Positions 26,584 through 35,354 of a DNA stretch of 64,000 nucleotides are shown here, in pieces (the stretch's first letter is position 1; each line of letters starts with the position of its first letter). The translations under genes were made by a program, and so were the position numbers. Under the pieces are notes generated by a model. It did not search any database. It was not told the origin of the DNA and was given only the letters and a program-made list of their open reading frames with translations. Origin of the DNA: CAVXDY01 sp963760715 (GTDB lineage Bacteria > Actinomycetota > Thermoleophilia > Miltoncostaeales > Miltoncostaeaceae); NCBI GenBank assembly GCA_963760715.1, contig CAVXDY010000004.1:434001-498000 (forward strand), read 5' to 3'.

Positions 26584-27495
26584 GCATGGCCGCCCCCTCC
26601 GTCCCGAGCCTGCTCGCCGGCCTGCGCCCTCCGCCCGGGCGGGCGGCGGCCCCGGCGTTCGACGCCGGCTGGCGCGTGCGACGGCGCCACGGCACCCTTC
26701 CTCTCCTATCTCGCGGGCTCGGAGGCGGTGGGCTGGTCGGCCGACCTCGAGGCGCTGCACGAGGGCTCGAGCCTGGAGCACCCCATCGACGTGCTCACGC
26801 GCGAGGCGGCCGTCGCCGCGCTGCGCGGCGCCGGCCTCGGCCCGGCACCGGCGCCTGCTCGACGTGGGCTGCAGCTCCGGGCACCTGCTCGGCGACCTGC
26901 GGGCGGCTTGGCCCCGGGCGGCGCTGGCGGGGGTCAACGCGGAGGACGCCGGGCTGGCCGGCGCGCACGCCCGCGTGCCCGACGCCGCCCTGATGCACGC
27001 GAGCGCCACCGACCTCCCGCTCGCCGACGGCGTGATCGACGGCCTGGTGGCCCTCAACCTGCTGGAGCACCTGCCCGACGACCTCGCCGCCCTCGCCGAG
27101 TTCGCGCGCGTCATGCGGCCGGGCGCGCGCGCGGTCGTCGTGGTCCCCTCCAACCCGCGCCTCTACGACTACTACGACGCACACCTCCAGCACGAGCGCC
27201 GCTACGCGCGCCGGCGAGCTGACCGGCAAGGCGGCCTCGGTGGGTCTGCGCCGCGTCGGCGGCCTCAGCCTCGGGAGCGTCGTCTATCCCGGCTTCTGGC
27301 TCGTGAAGACGCGGAACCGCCGCCTCGATCCGACGCCGGAGGAGGCCCGAGCGCTCGTGGAGGCCGAAATCGCCCGCTCGTCGCGCTCGAGGCTCGCACG
27401 CTCCGCCTTCCGTCTCGAGGGGGCGCTGCTCCGCCGCGGAGCCCGGCCCCAGACGCGGCATCCGCGAGGTGCTCGTGGTGGAGCGCCCGGTATGA
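26580..27495 (+). pseudogene. Class I methyltransferase interrupted by about four frameshifts
   Basis: Starts ATG 26580 (ATGA overlap) with MSMAAPSVPSLLAGLRPPPG, then the reading moves through three frames. About 26.69 kb: into FLSYLAGSEAVGWSADLEAL. About 26.85 kb: into RLLDVGCSSGHLLGDLRAAW, the SAM motif I, and LNLLEHLPDDLAALAEFARV. About 27.21 kb: into GELTGKAASVGLRRVGGLS. About 27.45 kb: into GIREVLVVERPV with a TGA at 27493-27495 that overlaps the next ATG. All parts look conserved, so this is either one gene with sequence errors or a recently decayed one. Confidence 0.7.
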
Positions 27496-28464
27496 CCGCC
27501 TACCTCGTGACGGGCGGCGCCGGCTTCATCGGGAGCCACGTCGTGCGACGCCTGGCGGCGGATCCCGATGCGCGGATCACGGTCTTCGACAACCTCACCT
27601 CCGGACGTCCGGAGCATCTCGAGGGGTTGCTCGATGACGGCCGCGTCGAGATCGTCGAGGGCGATCTCAAGGACCTCGATGCGATCGTCGTGGCCATCCG
27701 CGGCGTCGACCATGCCTTCCATTTCGCGGCCAACCCCGACATCGCCAAGGCCATGGCCGAACCATCGGTGGACTTCTGGGAGGGGACCTACCTCACCCAC
27801 AACCTGCTCGAGGCGATGCGCCGGAGCGGCGTGCCGCGGCTGACCTATGCCTCGGGGTCGGGCGTCTACGGTGACGTCGGCGAGCTGCCGGTGCGGGAGG
27901 ACATGGCCCTGCGGCCCATCTCTCCGTACGGCGCGTCGAAGCTCGCGTGCGAGGCGATGATCGGGACCTACTGCTACATGTTCGGCCTGCGGGCACTCGC
28001 CCTGCGCTTCGCGAACGTCGTCGGGCCGAACCAGACGCACGGGGTCGCCTACGACTTCATCCGGCGGCTGCACGCCGCGCCGAGGGTCCTCGAGATCATG
28101 GGCGACGGCACGCAGAGCAAGTCCTACGTGCACGTCGATGACGTGGTGGATGCGCTGCTCGGCCTCTTCCCGGGCGATGACGACGCGGTGGGCATCGAGG
28201 TCCTGAACATCGCCACCGAGGACTACCTGACCGTGCGCGAGATCGCCGACATGGTGGTCGAGCGGATGGGCCTGCGCGACGTGGAGTACCGCTTCGGTGA
28301 GGAGGCCCGGGGCTGGAAGGGAGACGTTCCGGTCGTGCGCTTCGACAGCGCGCGCGCCCGTTCGCTCGGATGGTCCAACGCCCGCACCACTGCGAGAGGC
28401 CATGGGCGACGCGATTCGCGCCATGGTCCACGAGGTGAGGAGTGGGGAGCCCGCGCGTGGCTGA
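27492..28464 (+). CDS. NAD-dependent sugar epimerase (3' frameshift)
   Basis: About 323 aa. TGGAGFIGSHVVRRLAADP, FHFAANPDIAKAMAEP, YASGSGVYGDVG and SPYGASKLACEAM (YxxxK), KSYVHVDDVVDALLGLF. The frame breaks at about 28.39 kb; in the next frame LREAMGDAIRAMVHEVRSGE continues the expected C-terminal helix to TGA 28462-28464, which overlaps the next start by the GTGGCTGA junction. ATG 27492. A second epimerase of this operon; substrate unknown. Confidence 0.82.
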
Positions 28465-29182
28465 TCGCCGGATCACCTCCGCGGGCGGCACGGATTTCGA
28501 CGACTGGAAGGACGGCTACGCCGACGCCATCGTCCGCACCGTCCCCTTTCTGCCGCGGGACCACGACTTCTACATGCGCACGAAGGCCGAGGATTTCCTC
28601 GAGACGGCTGAGGAGCGCCTAGGCCCGGTCGAGGCCCTGCACGCGCTGGACGTCGGATCCGGCATCGGCCTCATGCATCGTCACCTCGCGCCGCGCCTGG
28701 CGCGTCTGGAGGCCGTCGACATCGCGGAGGGCAGCCTGGAACGGGCGCGGGCGGCCAACCCCGGGGTCGAGTATCGGTTGTACGACGGTCTGCGGCTCGG
28801 TCACGACGACGATGAGATGGACCTGGCCTTCGCGATGGGCGTCATCCACCACGTCCCGCCGGTGAGATGGGCGACCTTCCTCGGCGAGATGGTCCGCGTC
28901 ACCCGCCCCGGCGGGTTGGTGATGCTGATCGAGCCGAACCTGATCAATCCGATCTGCCGTCTTGGAGCCTCCCGCTGCGAGTTCGACCAGGACGCCACGT
29001 TCGTCCGGGCGTCGCGGCTGCGCCGCATGATGCGCGCCGCCGGAATGTTCGACATCCAGGTCCGCTACATCCTCTTCGCCCCCTTCCCCTTCCCCGGATG
29101 GCGCGTCATCGAGCGTCGCATGAGGTGGCTCCCGCTCGGGGCGCAGTACATCGTCTCCGGCAGGGTGACCACTCCGGCGTGA
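28457..29182 (+). CDS. Class I SAM-dependent methyltransferase
   Basis: 241 aa. ALDVGSGIGLMHRHLAPRLA (motif I), VDIAEGSLERARAANP, MDLAFAMGVIHHVPP and RPGGLVMLIEPNLINP. I use the GTG at 28457 (VADRRITSAGG), which overlaps the upstream stop through GTGGCTGA, rather than the GTG at 28442. Stop overlaps the GT2 start (GTGA). Probably decorates the glycan. Confidence 0.83.
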   Translation: MADRRITSAGGTDFDDWKDGYADAIVRTVPFLPRDHDFYMRTKAEDFLETAEERLGPVEALHALDVGSGIGLMHRHLAPRLARLEAVDIAEGSLERARAANPGVEYRLYDGLRLGHDDDEMDLAFAMGVIHHVPPVRWATFLGEMVRVTRPGGLVMLIEPNLINPICRLGASRCEFDQDATFVRASRLRRMMRAAGMFDIQVRYILFAPFPFPGWRVIERRMRWLPLGAQYIVSGRVTTPA

Positions 29183-30385
29183 CGTCACTGGGCCGTCAGG
29201 AGGCGCTGCACGTCCCCGAGGCTGTGGAGCCCGTGCCCGGCTACGTCTCGATCGTCACGCCCTGCCTCAACGAGGAGCTGACGGTCGGCGAGTTCGTGGA
29301 TTGGTGCCACGAGGGCCTCGAGCGGGCTGGCGTCGAGGGCGAGGTCGTGATCGTCAACAGCTCGACGGACCGGTCGGCGGAGATCGCCGAGTCGCATGGC
29401 GCCCGGGTGCTGCACTTCCCGAGGCGTGGCCTCGGCCGGGCCTACATCGACGCCCAGCCGTACCTGCGCGGCGAGTGGATCATCATGGGCGACTGCGATC
29501 TCACGTACGACTTCCGGGAGATAAAGCCCTTCGTCGACCAGCTCGCCCGGGGCGAGGAGTTCGTGATGGGCAGTCGCTTCCGCGGATACATCGAGCCGGG
29601 CGCGATGCCGAGACTCCACCAGTTCTTCGGCACCCCGCTCACCACGTGGATTCTCAACCGGATGTACGGCGCCGGCTTCACGGACATCCATTGCGGGATG
29701 CGCGCGATGACCGCGGCCGCGCTGCGGCGCATCGACCTCCAGAGCCAATCGTGGGAGTACGCGTCGGAGATGGTCATCAAGGCGGCCAAGCTGCGCCTGC
29801 GAACCACTGAGGTCCCGGTGCGGTTCTACTCCGACCGCGACGGCCGCGAGAGCCATCACAAGCGCACGGGGTGGTGGTCGCCGTGGGCGGCGGGCTGGCG
29901 CAACCTCAGCGTGATGCTGCTCTACGCGCCGGACTTCTTCCTCGTCGTGGCCCGGCCTCGTGCTGCTCGTGCTCGGCCTCGTGCTCTCGGGGGCGCTGGT
30001 CGGGGGGCCGATCTATCTCGGCGACCTCGGGCTGGACCTTCACTCCATGCTGCTCGGCCTCGCGCTCAGCCTCCTGGGCTACGGCGCGCTTCAGCTCGGG
30101 GTGCTGGCCCGGGTGCACTACAACTTCGACGCCCGGTTCAGCGAGCGCATGCTCGGGACCGTCACCATCGGACGCGGCGCGCTCCTGGCCGCGGCGCTCA
30201 TGGTGTCGGGCCTGGTGCTCGACAGCATCCTGCTCGCCGATTGGATCAGCAACGGGTTCCGCCTGACCTCGCTCTCCTACTTCGGCGTGCTCGGTCTGCT
30301 GCTCATCGTGCTCGGTTTCCAGACGTTCACCTTCACGATCCTGCTCCAGATGCTGGGACGTCGCGGGGCGTCGCCCCGATCGTGA
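29179..30385 (+). CDS. GT2 dolichol-phosphate-sugar synthase-like glycosyltransferase, one frameshift
   Basis: About 400 aa. GT-A domain: YVSIVTPCLNEELTVGEFVD, GEWIIMGDCDLTYDF (DxD-like), GSRFRGYIEPGAMPRLHQF, FTDIHCGMRAMTAAAL. Then membrane helices. The frame changes at about 29.95 kb (FFLVV / WPGLVLLVLGLVLSG) and continues through four helices to TGA 30383-30385. Probably makes a polyprenyl-phosphate sugar. GTG 29179 in a GTGA overlap. The single frameshift looks like the others in this stretch. Confidence 0.82.
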
Positions 30386-30405
30386 AGCCGCCGCCGGGGG
30401 TCGTC

Positions 30406-30411
30406 TACAGT
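30406..30411 (+). promoter_or_regulatory. -10-like box TACAGT
   Basis: TACAGT ends 6 nt before the GTG at 30418. A new transcription unit appears to start here, 33 nt after the long operon ends. Confidence 0.45.
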
Positions 30412-30417
30412 GCCTCC

Positions 30418-31248
30418 GTGCCGGAGGATCAAAGCCGTGGAGGCGCCCTCGTGAGCCGCCTCCAGCCCTTGGTCGGCGCCGTCGCGAAGAGGCTCATCCC
30501 GGTCGAGTTCCAGCCGCCCCCCGTGGGGGCCACCCGGCGGCTGGTGGCCCGTACGGGCTACTTCAAGCTGCGCACGTTCGTGGCCGCTCGCGGCGATCGG
30601 ATCCCCGACGCGCACCTCTATCAGCCGCTCTACTCGCCCTGGCTGGGCGATGCCGACTTCGAGCGCGTCTACGCGACCACCGCGGGGCGCACGCTCGTGA
30701 GCCGCGATCGCTGCTACATCCTCTGGCGCACGCTGCTGCAGGGGCTCAACCTGGACGGCGACCTGCTGGAGTGCGGCGTCTTCCGAGGCGGCACCGCCCT
30801 CCTCGAGGCCACGACGGTGCGCGAGCGGGTGGGCGCGCGGCCGCTGCACCTCGTGGACAGCTTCGCCGGGATGCCCGACACCACCGACAAGGTCGACGGC
30901 TTCCGCGAGGGGGACTTCGCGGCGACATCGGTCGAGGACGTGCGGGCCGCGCTGGCACCGTTCCCGTTCGCTCAGGTGCACCAGGGCTTCATCCCGGAGA
31001 TCCTGGAGGAGCTCCCCATCCAGCGCTTGGCCTGGGCCTACATCGACGTGGACATCTATGCGGCGGTGCGCGATTCGCTGGAGTACATCTATCCGCGCCT
31101 CGCCACCGGAGCGTCGATCGTGCTCGACGACTACGGCTTCCCGAGCTGCCCGGGTGCTCGGAGGGCTCTTGACGAGTTCTTCTCAGGCCGACCGGAGGTG
31201 CCGCTGTGCCTTCCGACCGGGCAGGGACTCGTCGTCAAGCTCCCCTAG
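30418..31248 (+). CDS. TylF/MycF-type O-methyltransferase
   Basis: 276 aa macrocin-O-methyltransferase family. LLECGVFRGGTALLEATTV (SAM motif), HLVDSFAGMPDTTDKVDGF, AYIDVDIYAAVRDSLEYIYP with the metal-binding Asp residues, and IVLDDYGFPSCPGARRALDEF. Metal-dependent O-methylation of sugars is typical of the family. GTG 30418, no SD but a TACAGT box 6 nt before. Next gene is a membrane protein. Confidence 0.9.
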   Translation: MPEDQSRGGALVSRLQPLVGAVAKRLIPVEFQPPPVGATRRLVARTGYFKLRTFVAARGDRIPDAHLYQPLYSPWLGDADFERVYATTAGRTLVSRDRCYILWRTLLQGLNLDGDLLECGVFRGGTALLEATTVRERVGARPLHLVDSFAGMPDTTDKVDGFREGDFAATSVEDVRAALAPFPFAQVHQGFIPEILEELPIQRLAWAYIDVDIYAAVRDSLEYIYPRLATGASIVLDDYGFPSCPGARRALDEFFSGRPEVPLCLPTGQGLVVKLP

Positions 31249-31295
31249 CGCGCCCTGCTGCCCAGCACGCCAGCGTCCCGCCCGCGATCGCCGAC

Positions 31296-33149
31296 ATGAC
31301 GGGTCTCGGTCCCTCGGCCGACGCCCTCGGCCGGCGCCGGTGGTCCGTCGTCGGGCTCGGCGCGATCGCCATCGTCCTGGCGGTGGGGGTCTTCTACTTC
31401 TGGACCGCCGCCACGAGCCCCGACCCCGGGCGCAGCTACCACTCGCTCCTCGCCGAGAGCTTCGAGCACGGCCGGACGGATCTCCCGATCGATCCCCCGC
31501 CGGAGCTGCTCGCCCTTCCCGATCCCTACGATCCGGTCCGGAACGCGCCGTACCGGCTGCACGACGCCTCGCTCTACGGGGGCAGGTACTACCTCTACTT
31601 CGGCCCGGCCCCCGCGGCGCTCGTGTTCCTGCCCCTGCGGGCCGTCGGCGTGGAGCCCACGGACCGGTGGACGGCTCCCGCGCTCGCCCTGGGCGCCTTC
31701 GCCGCGGGCGCGGCGCTCCTGCTGTTCCTCATCGCCCGCTACCTTCCGCGCACCCCGGCGCTCTGGCGCCTCGTGGCGGTCGCGGGCCTCGGGCTGGGAA
31801 ACATCGTCCCCTTCATGCTGCGCCGGCCGGCGTACTACGAGACCGCAATCGGGGCCGGCCTGCTGTTCCTCATGCTCGCCGCCCTCCTTCTGGTCGTCGG
31901 AACGCTGCGCGCGCGCCCGTCGTTGCCGATGATCGCGTTCGGCAGCCTCTCGCTCGGTCTCGCGGTCGCCTCGCGGGCCAACATGATCCTCGCCGTGCCC
32001 CTCCTCGTGTGGTCGTGCTGGCGCGTCCTCGGCCCCCGGAGCGGATGGCGGTGGCGCCCAGCCCTGAAGACGGTCGCGGCGGCCGGCGCCCCGCTCGCCG
32101 CGTGCCTGCTCCTGTTGGCGCTCTACAACGTCGTCCGCTTCGGCTCGCCCACCGAGCTGGGGGTCACCTACCAACTGGCGTCCCAGATCAACGCGCGCGA
32201 GTTCGACTACTTCTCCCTGGGGCGGCTCCTCCCCGGCGCCTGGTTCTACCTCCTCCAGCCCCCGCACCTGGGGCTCGACTTCCCGTTCGTCACCCTGCGG
32301 CCGGAGTACCCCGGCACCCTCCCGGGCGGGTTCTTCGTCGAGCCGGTCGCCGGAGTGCTCGTCGTGGCGCCTCTCCTCGCCGTCCTCGCGGCCGTGCCGT
32401 GGCTGGCTCGGAGCTCCGACGCCCGCACGCGCGAGCTTGCGGGCCTCATCGGGGTGTTCGCGCTCATCTGCGTCCTGCTGCCCCTGCCGTCCCTGGTCGG
32501 ATTCGGCGGTGCGACCGAGCGCTACGAGGTCGATTTCGCCAGCCTCCTGATCATCGGGGCGTCGCTCGTCTGGCTCTGGCTGGCCGACCGCGCCCGGGCG
32601 CGGCGACCCGTGCGCTGGGCCGTGCTGGGAGTCGGGACGGCGGCGATCCTCGTCTGCGTCGCGGTGAACCTCGCGTTCAGCATGGTCGGCTATGGCGACG
32701 GGCTCCGGCTCTCCCAGCCCGCGACCTACGCCCGCATCGAGGGCGCCTTCGGCTTCATCCCCACGCTCGCGTCCAAGATCCAGGGGAAGCCGGTCGTGCT
32801 GGAGACCCGCCCGCGGCCGGGGACCCCCACGGCCGATTCGATCGTGCAGCTGGCCGCGCCCGGAGCCGGCACGGCCGTGATCCGGGCGACGCCCGTGGCG
32901 GGTCCCTCACTGCCGCCGGGGTCACTCGTGCCCGCCGACGTGCGCCAACCCGACGGTCACGTGACCCGTATCCGCATGACCATTGGGTCGCCCGTGCGGA
33001 TGACGATCCGGCTCGACGGCGCCGGGCTGGCGGATGTCGGGATCCACTGGGCCCGCGCGCGCTCGGCCGCCACCGGAGCGCCCACCGACTCGGTCGCCGC
33101 CGCCGTCGGTCTGGCCGACCAGCGCGTGGTCGAATGGTCTCCCCGCTAG
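31296..33149 (+). CDS. Multi-pass membrane protein, possible GT-C glycosyltransferase
   Basis: 617 aa from the ATG at 31296 (MTGLGPSADALGRRRW). One N-terminal helix, then an external loop (DPYDPVRNAPYRLHDASLYG, GRYYLYFGPAPAALVFLPLR), then about 10 helices and a soluble C-terminus of about 150 residues. The loop with acidic residues before TM2 resembles PMT/ArnT-like enzymes, but I cannot name a family. The TAG stop overlaps the -10-like box of gtrA. Confidence 0.75.
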   Translation: MTGLGPSADALGRRRWSVVGLGAIAIVLAVGVFYFWTAATSPDPGRSYHSLLAESFEHGRTDLPIDPPPELLALPDPYDPVRNAPYRLHDASLYGGRYYLYFGPAPAALVFLPLRAVGVEPTDRWTAPALALGAFAAGAALLLFLIARYLPRTPALWRLVAVAGLGLGNIVPFMLRRPAYYETAIGAGLLFLMLAALLLVVGTLRARPSLPMIAFGSLSLGLAVASRANMILAVPLLVWSCWRVLGPRSGWRWRPALKTVAAAGAPLAACLLLLALYNVVRFGSPTELGVTYQLASQINAREFDYFSLGRLLPGAWFYLLQPPHLGLDFPFVTLRPEYPGTLPGGFFVEPVAGVLVVAPLLAVLAAVPWLARSSDARTRELAGLIGVFALICVLLPLPSLVGFGGATERYEVDFASLLIIGASLVWLWLADRARARRPVRWAVLGVGTAAILVCVAVNLAFSMVGYGDGLRLSQPATYARIEGAFGFIPTLASKIQGKPVVLETRPRPGTPTADSIVQLAAPGAGTAVIRATPVAGPSLPPGSLVPADVRQPDGHVTRIRMTIGSPVRMTIRLDGAGLADVGIHWARARSAATGAPTDSVAAAVGLADQRVVEWSPR

Positions 33150-33152
33150 CAT
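33147..33152 (+). promoter_or_regulatory. -10-like box TAGCAT before gtrA
   Basis: TAGCAT ends 9 nt before the ATG at 33162; its first three bases are also the stop codon of the upstream membrane protein. Confidence 0.4.
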
Positions 33153-33161
33153 GCGATCCCC

Positions 33162-33629
33162 ATGGACGACCTGGCCATAAGCCCCCTGCAGGACGCGGGC
33201 CGTCGCAAGACGGCCCTGAGACGCGTCCCGCCGCTCAGGGTGATCGCCAAGTTCCTGGCCACCGGGGGAATCGTCGCCGTCGTGCACCTCAGCCTGGTCA
33301 GCGCGATGGTGCTTCTCGGCGTGAACATCCAGCTGGCCCTGATCGCCTCGTACGTGGTCAGCCTCAGCATCCACTTCACGCTCAACCGGCAGTGGGTCTT
33401 TGCGACCAAGCAGGGGTATGTCTTCCGGTTCACCCTCCAGGGGGCGCGCTACCTGGCGACCGCTGGCCTCTCGTACGGCTGCACCGCCGCCGCCCTGGCG
33501 GTCCTGCCGGATGCGCTCGGCCTGCCTGAGCTGGCCGTCTTCTTCCTCGCCTCCGCGGTTATGGCGGTCGTGAGCTTCGTGCTCCTCAACACGTGGGTCT
33601 TCCGGTCGGAGCCCCAGGCGGCCGAATGA
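33162..33629 (+). CDS. gtrA: GtrA-family membrane protein
   Basis: 155 aa, four membrane helices in the GtrA/DPMS pattern: KFLATGGIVAVVHLSLVSAM, IASYVVSLSIHFTLNRQWVF (the conserved F-x-x-N-R-x-W-V-F motif), YLATAGLSYGCTAAALAV, AVVSFVLLNTWVFR. Thought to flip or position undecaprenyl-phosphate sugars. Overlaps the GtrB-like GT2 gene (ATGA), the usual partner. Confidence 0.88.
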   Translation: MDDLAISPLQDAGRRKTALRRVPPLRVIAKFLATGGIVAVVHLSLVSAMVLLGVNIQLALIASYVVSLSIHFTLNRQWVFATKQGYVFRFTLQGARYLATAGLSYGCTAAALAVLPDALGLPELAVFFLASAVMAVVSFVLLNTWVFRSEPQAAE

Positions 33630-34633
33630 GTCGCCGTCTCGTCTCCGTGGTCGTGCCCTGCCTCAACGAGGAGGACAACGTCGGGCCGCTCTACGAGCGC
33701 CTGCGCGAGACGCTGGTCGCCGCCGACGTGGACTACGAGATCATCTTCAGCCTCGATCCGTGCACGGACGCGACAGAGGAACGCATCCGCGAGATCCGCC
33801 TGCTCGACCCGCGCGTGAAGATGCTCCGCCTGTCGCGCCGCTTCGGCCAGCCCGCCGCCACCCTCGCGGGTCTGCGCATGGCGTCAGGGGACGCATGCGT
33901 GGTCATCGACTGCGACCTGCAGGACCCCCCCGAGCTCATCGGCGAGATGATCGAGCGCTGGTCCGAGGGCTTCGACGTCGTCTACGCCCAGCGTCGGTCC
34001 CGTGCCGGAGAGACCGTGCCGAAGAGGATCGTCGCCGCCCTCGGATACCGCGTCATCCGCCGGGTCGCCGAGGTGGAGATCCCGCCCAACACCGGCGACT
34101 TCCGTCTCATGAGCCGCCGAGTGGTCAACGAGGTGCTGCGGCTCAACGAGACCCACGGCTTCCTGCGCGGGCTCGTCGCGCTGGTGGGGTTCCCGCAGGC
34201 GAGCGTCCTCTACGACCGCGACCCGCGCGCGACCGGGACCACGAACTACAACCGCTTCACCGGCTCGATCCGCATCGGGCTCAACGGGATCATCGGCTTC
34301 TCGCGCTACCCGCTGCAGATCATCACGGTGATCGGCCTGATCACCTTCGCCTTCGCCATGATGCTCACCCTGGTGTACATCGGGCTCAAGCTCGGCGGGG
34401 TGGACATCCCCTGGGGCAACCCGACCCTGGTCATCATCATCTCGTTCTTCAGCGGCATCCAGCTGCTGAGCCTCGGGGTGATCGGCGAGTACGTGGGTCG
34501 CATCTACGACGAGGTGAAGCGACGCCCGATCTTCGTCGTGGACGTGCTCGAGGGTTTTCAGCGCCCGCTGGCGACCTTCGAGGGCGACGACGAGGCCGTC
34601 CCCGCCCCCGCCGATCAAGCGGCCCGCCGTTAG
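33626..34633 (+). CDS. GtrB-like GT2 glycosyltransferase
   Basis: 335 aa. GT-A domain with VSVVVPCLNEEDNVGPLYER, ACVVIDCDLQDPPELIGEM (DxD), FRLMSRRVVNEVLRL, and two C-terminal helices (YPLQIITVIGLITFAFAMML; LVIIISFFSGIQLLSLGVIG) followed by EYVGRIYDEVKRRP, the typical bactoprenol glucosyltransferase end. Makes an undecaprenyl-phosphate sugar for the GtrA system. ATG 33626. Confidence 0.9.
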   Translation: MSRRLVSVVVPCLNEEDNVGPLYERLRETLVAADVDYEIIFSLDPCTDATEERIREIRLLDPRVKMLRLSRRFGQPAATLAGLRMASGDACVVIDCDLQDPPELIGEMIERWSEGFDVVYAQRRSRAGETVPKRIVAALGYRVIRRVAEVEIPPNTGDFRLMSRRVVNEVLRLNETHGFLRGLVALVGFPQASVLYDRDPRATGTTNYNRFTGSIRIGLNGIIGFSRYPLQIITVIGLITFAFAMMLTLVYIGLKLGGVDIPWGNPTLVIIISFFSGIQLLSLGVIGEYVGRIYDEVKRRPIFVVDVLEGFQRPLATFEGDDEAVPAPADQAARR

Positions 34634-35342
34634 CCCCTCGGCCGCGGTCCCGCCGGTCGCGATCCTCGCCGGCGGCCTCGGCACCCGCTTGGGCGCCTCG
34701 GCCGCGGGGCTCCCCAAGGGCATGGTCCCCGTCGCCGGTCGGCCGTTCCTCGAGCACGTGATCGAGCGCCTCGCCCGGCACGGGGTCACCCGGGTGGTCA
34801 TCTGCCGCGGCCACCTGGGCGGGGTCATCGAACGGGGTCTCGGCGACGGGCGCCGCCTCAAGCTGTCGATCGCGTACTCGGACGAGGGCCCCGAGCCGAT
34901 CGGCACGGCGGGTGCGCTGCGGCTGGCGCTGCCGCTGCTCGGCGAGCGCTTCCTCGTGATGTACGGCGACACCTACCTGCGCGTCGACTACGGGAGGGTC
35001 GCCGCCGCCCACGCGCGCTCGGGCCGCGAGGCCCTCATGACGGTGCTGCGCAACAGGGGGCGATGGGGCGCCAGCAACGTCAACTACGCCCGGGGGCGGG
35101 TGCGTGCGTACGACAGCCGCACCCCGCCCGCGGGAGCGGAATGGATCGACTACGGGTTGCTGGCGATGACGCCGGCGGCGATGGCCGGAGCCGAGCCGGC
35201 GCTCACCGAGGTGCTGCGCGCCCTGGCGGCCCGGGGCGAGCTGGCCGGCATGGCGGTGCGCGCGCGGTTCTACGAGATCGGCACGCCCGAGGCCCTCGCC
35301 GAGACCGAGCGCCACCTGGCGAGGAGGCACCGGGCCGGCTGA
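34614..35342 (+). CDS. hddC: HddC-like sugar-1-phosphate nucleotidyltransferase, unclear start
   Basis: About 240 aa NTP_transferase. AILAGGLGTRL then LPKGMVPVAGRPFLEHVIER (nucleotide loop and Lys), LVMYGDTYLRVD (metal Asp), WIDYGLLAMTPAAM. Resembles HddC (D-glycero-D-manno-heptose-1-phosphate guanylyltransferase) or related mannose-1-P enzymes, completing the GDP-heptose route. No ATG/GTG/TTG precedes the essential GGLGTRL loop in this frame; the first canonical start (TTG 34689) lies inside it. I mark an arbitrary upstream position (ATC 34614). Either a rare start codon or a base error. Confidence 0.8.
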   Translation: MKRPAVSPSAAVPPVAILAGGLGTRLGASAAGLPKGMVPVAGRPFLEHVIERLARHGVTRVVICRGHLGGVIERGLGDGRRLKLSIAYSDEGPEPIGTAGALRLALPLLGERFLVMYGDTYLRVDYGRVAAAHARSGREALMTVLRNRGRWGASNVNYARGRVRAYDSRTPPAGAEWIDYGLLAMTPAAMAGAEPALTEVLRALAARGELAGMAVRARFYEIGTPEALAETERHLARRHRAG

Positions 35343-35354
35343 GCGGTGCTCAGC
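35338..35354. terminator. Hairpin between convergent genes
   Basis: GCTGAGC / GCTCAGC inverted repeat (7-bp stem, 3-nt loop GGT) spanning the stops of hddC (35340-35342) and the membrane protein on the other strand (35350-35352). Probable two-way terminator. Confidence 0.5.
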
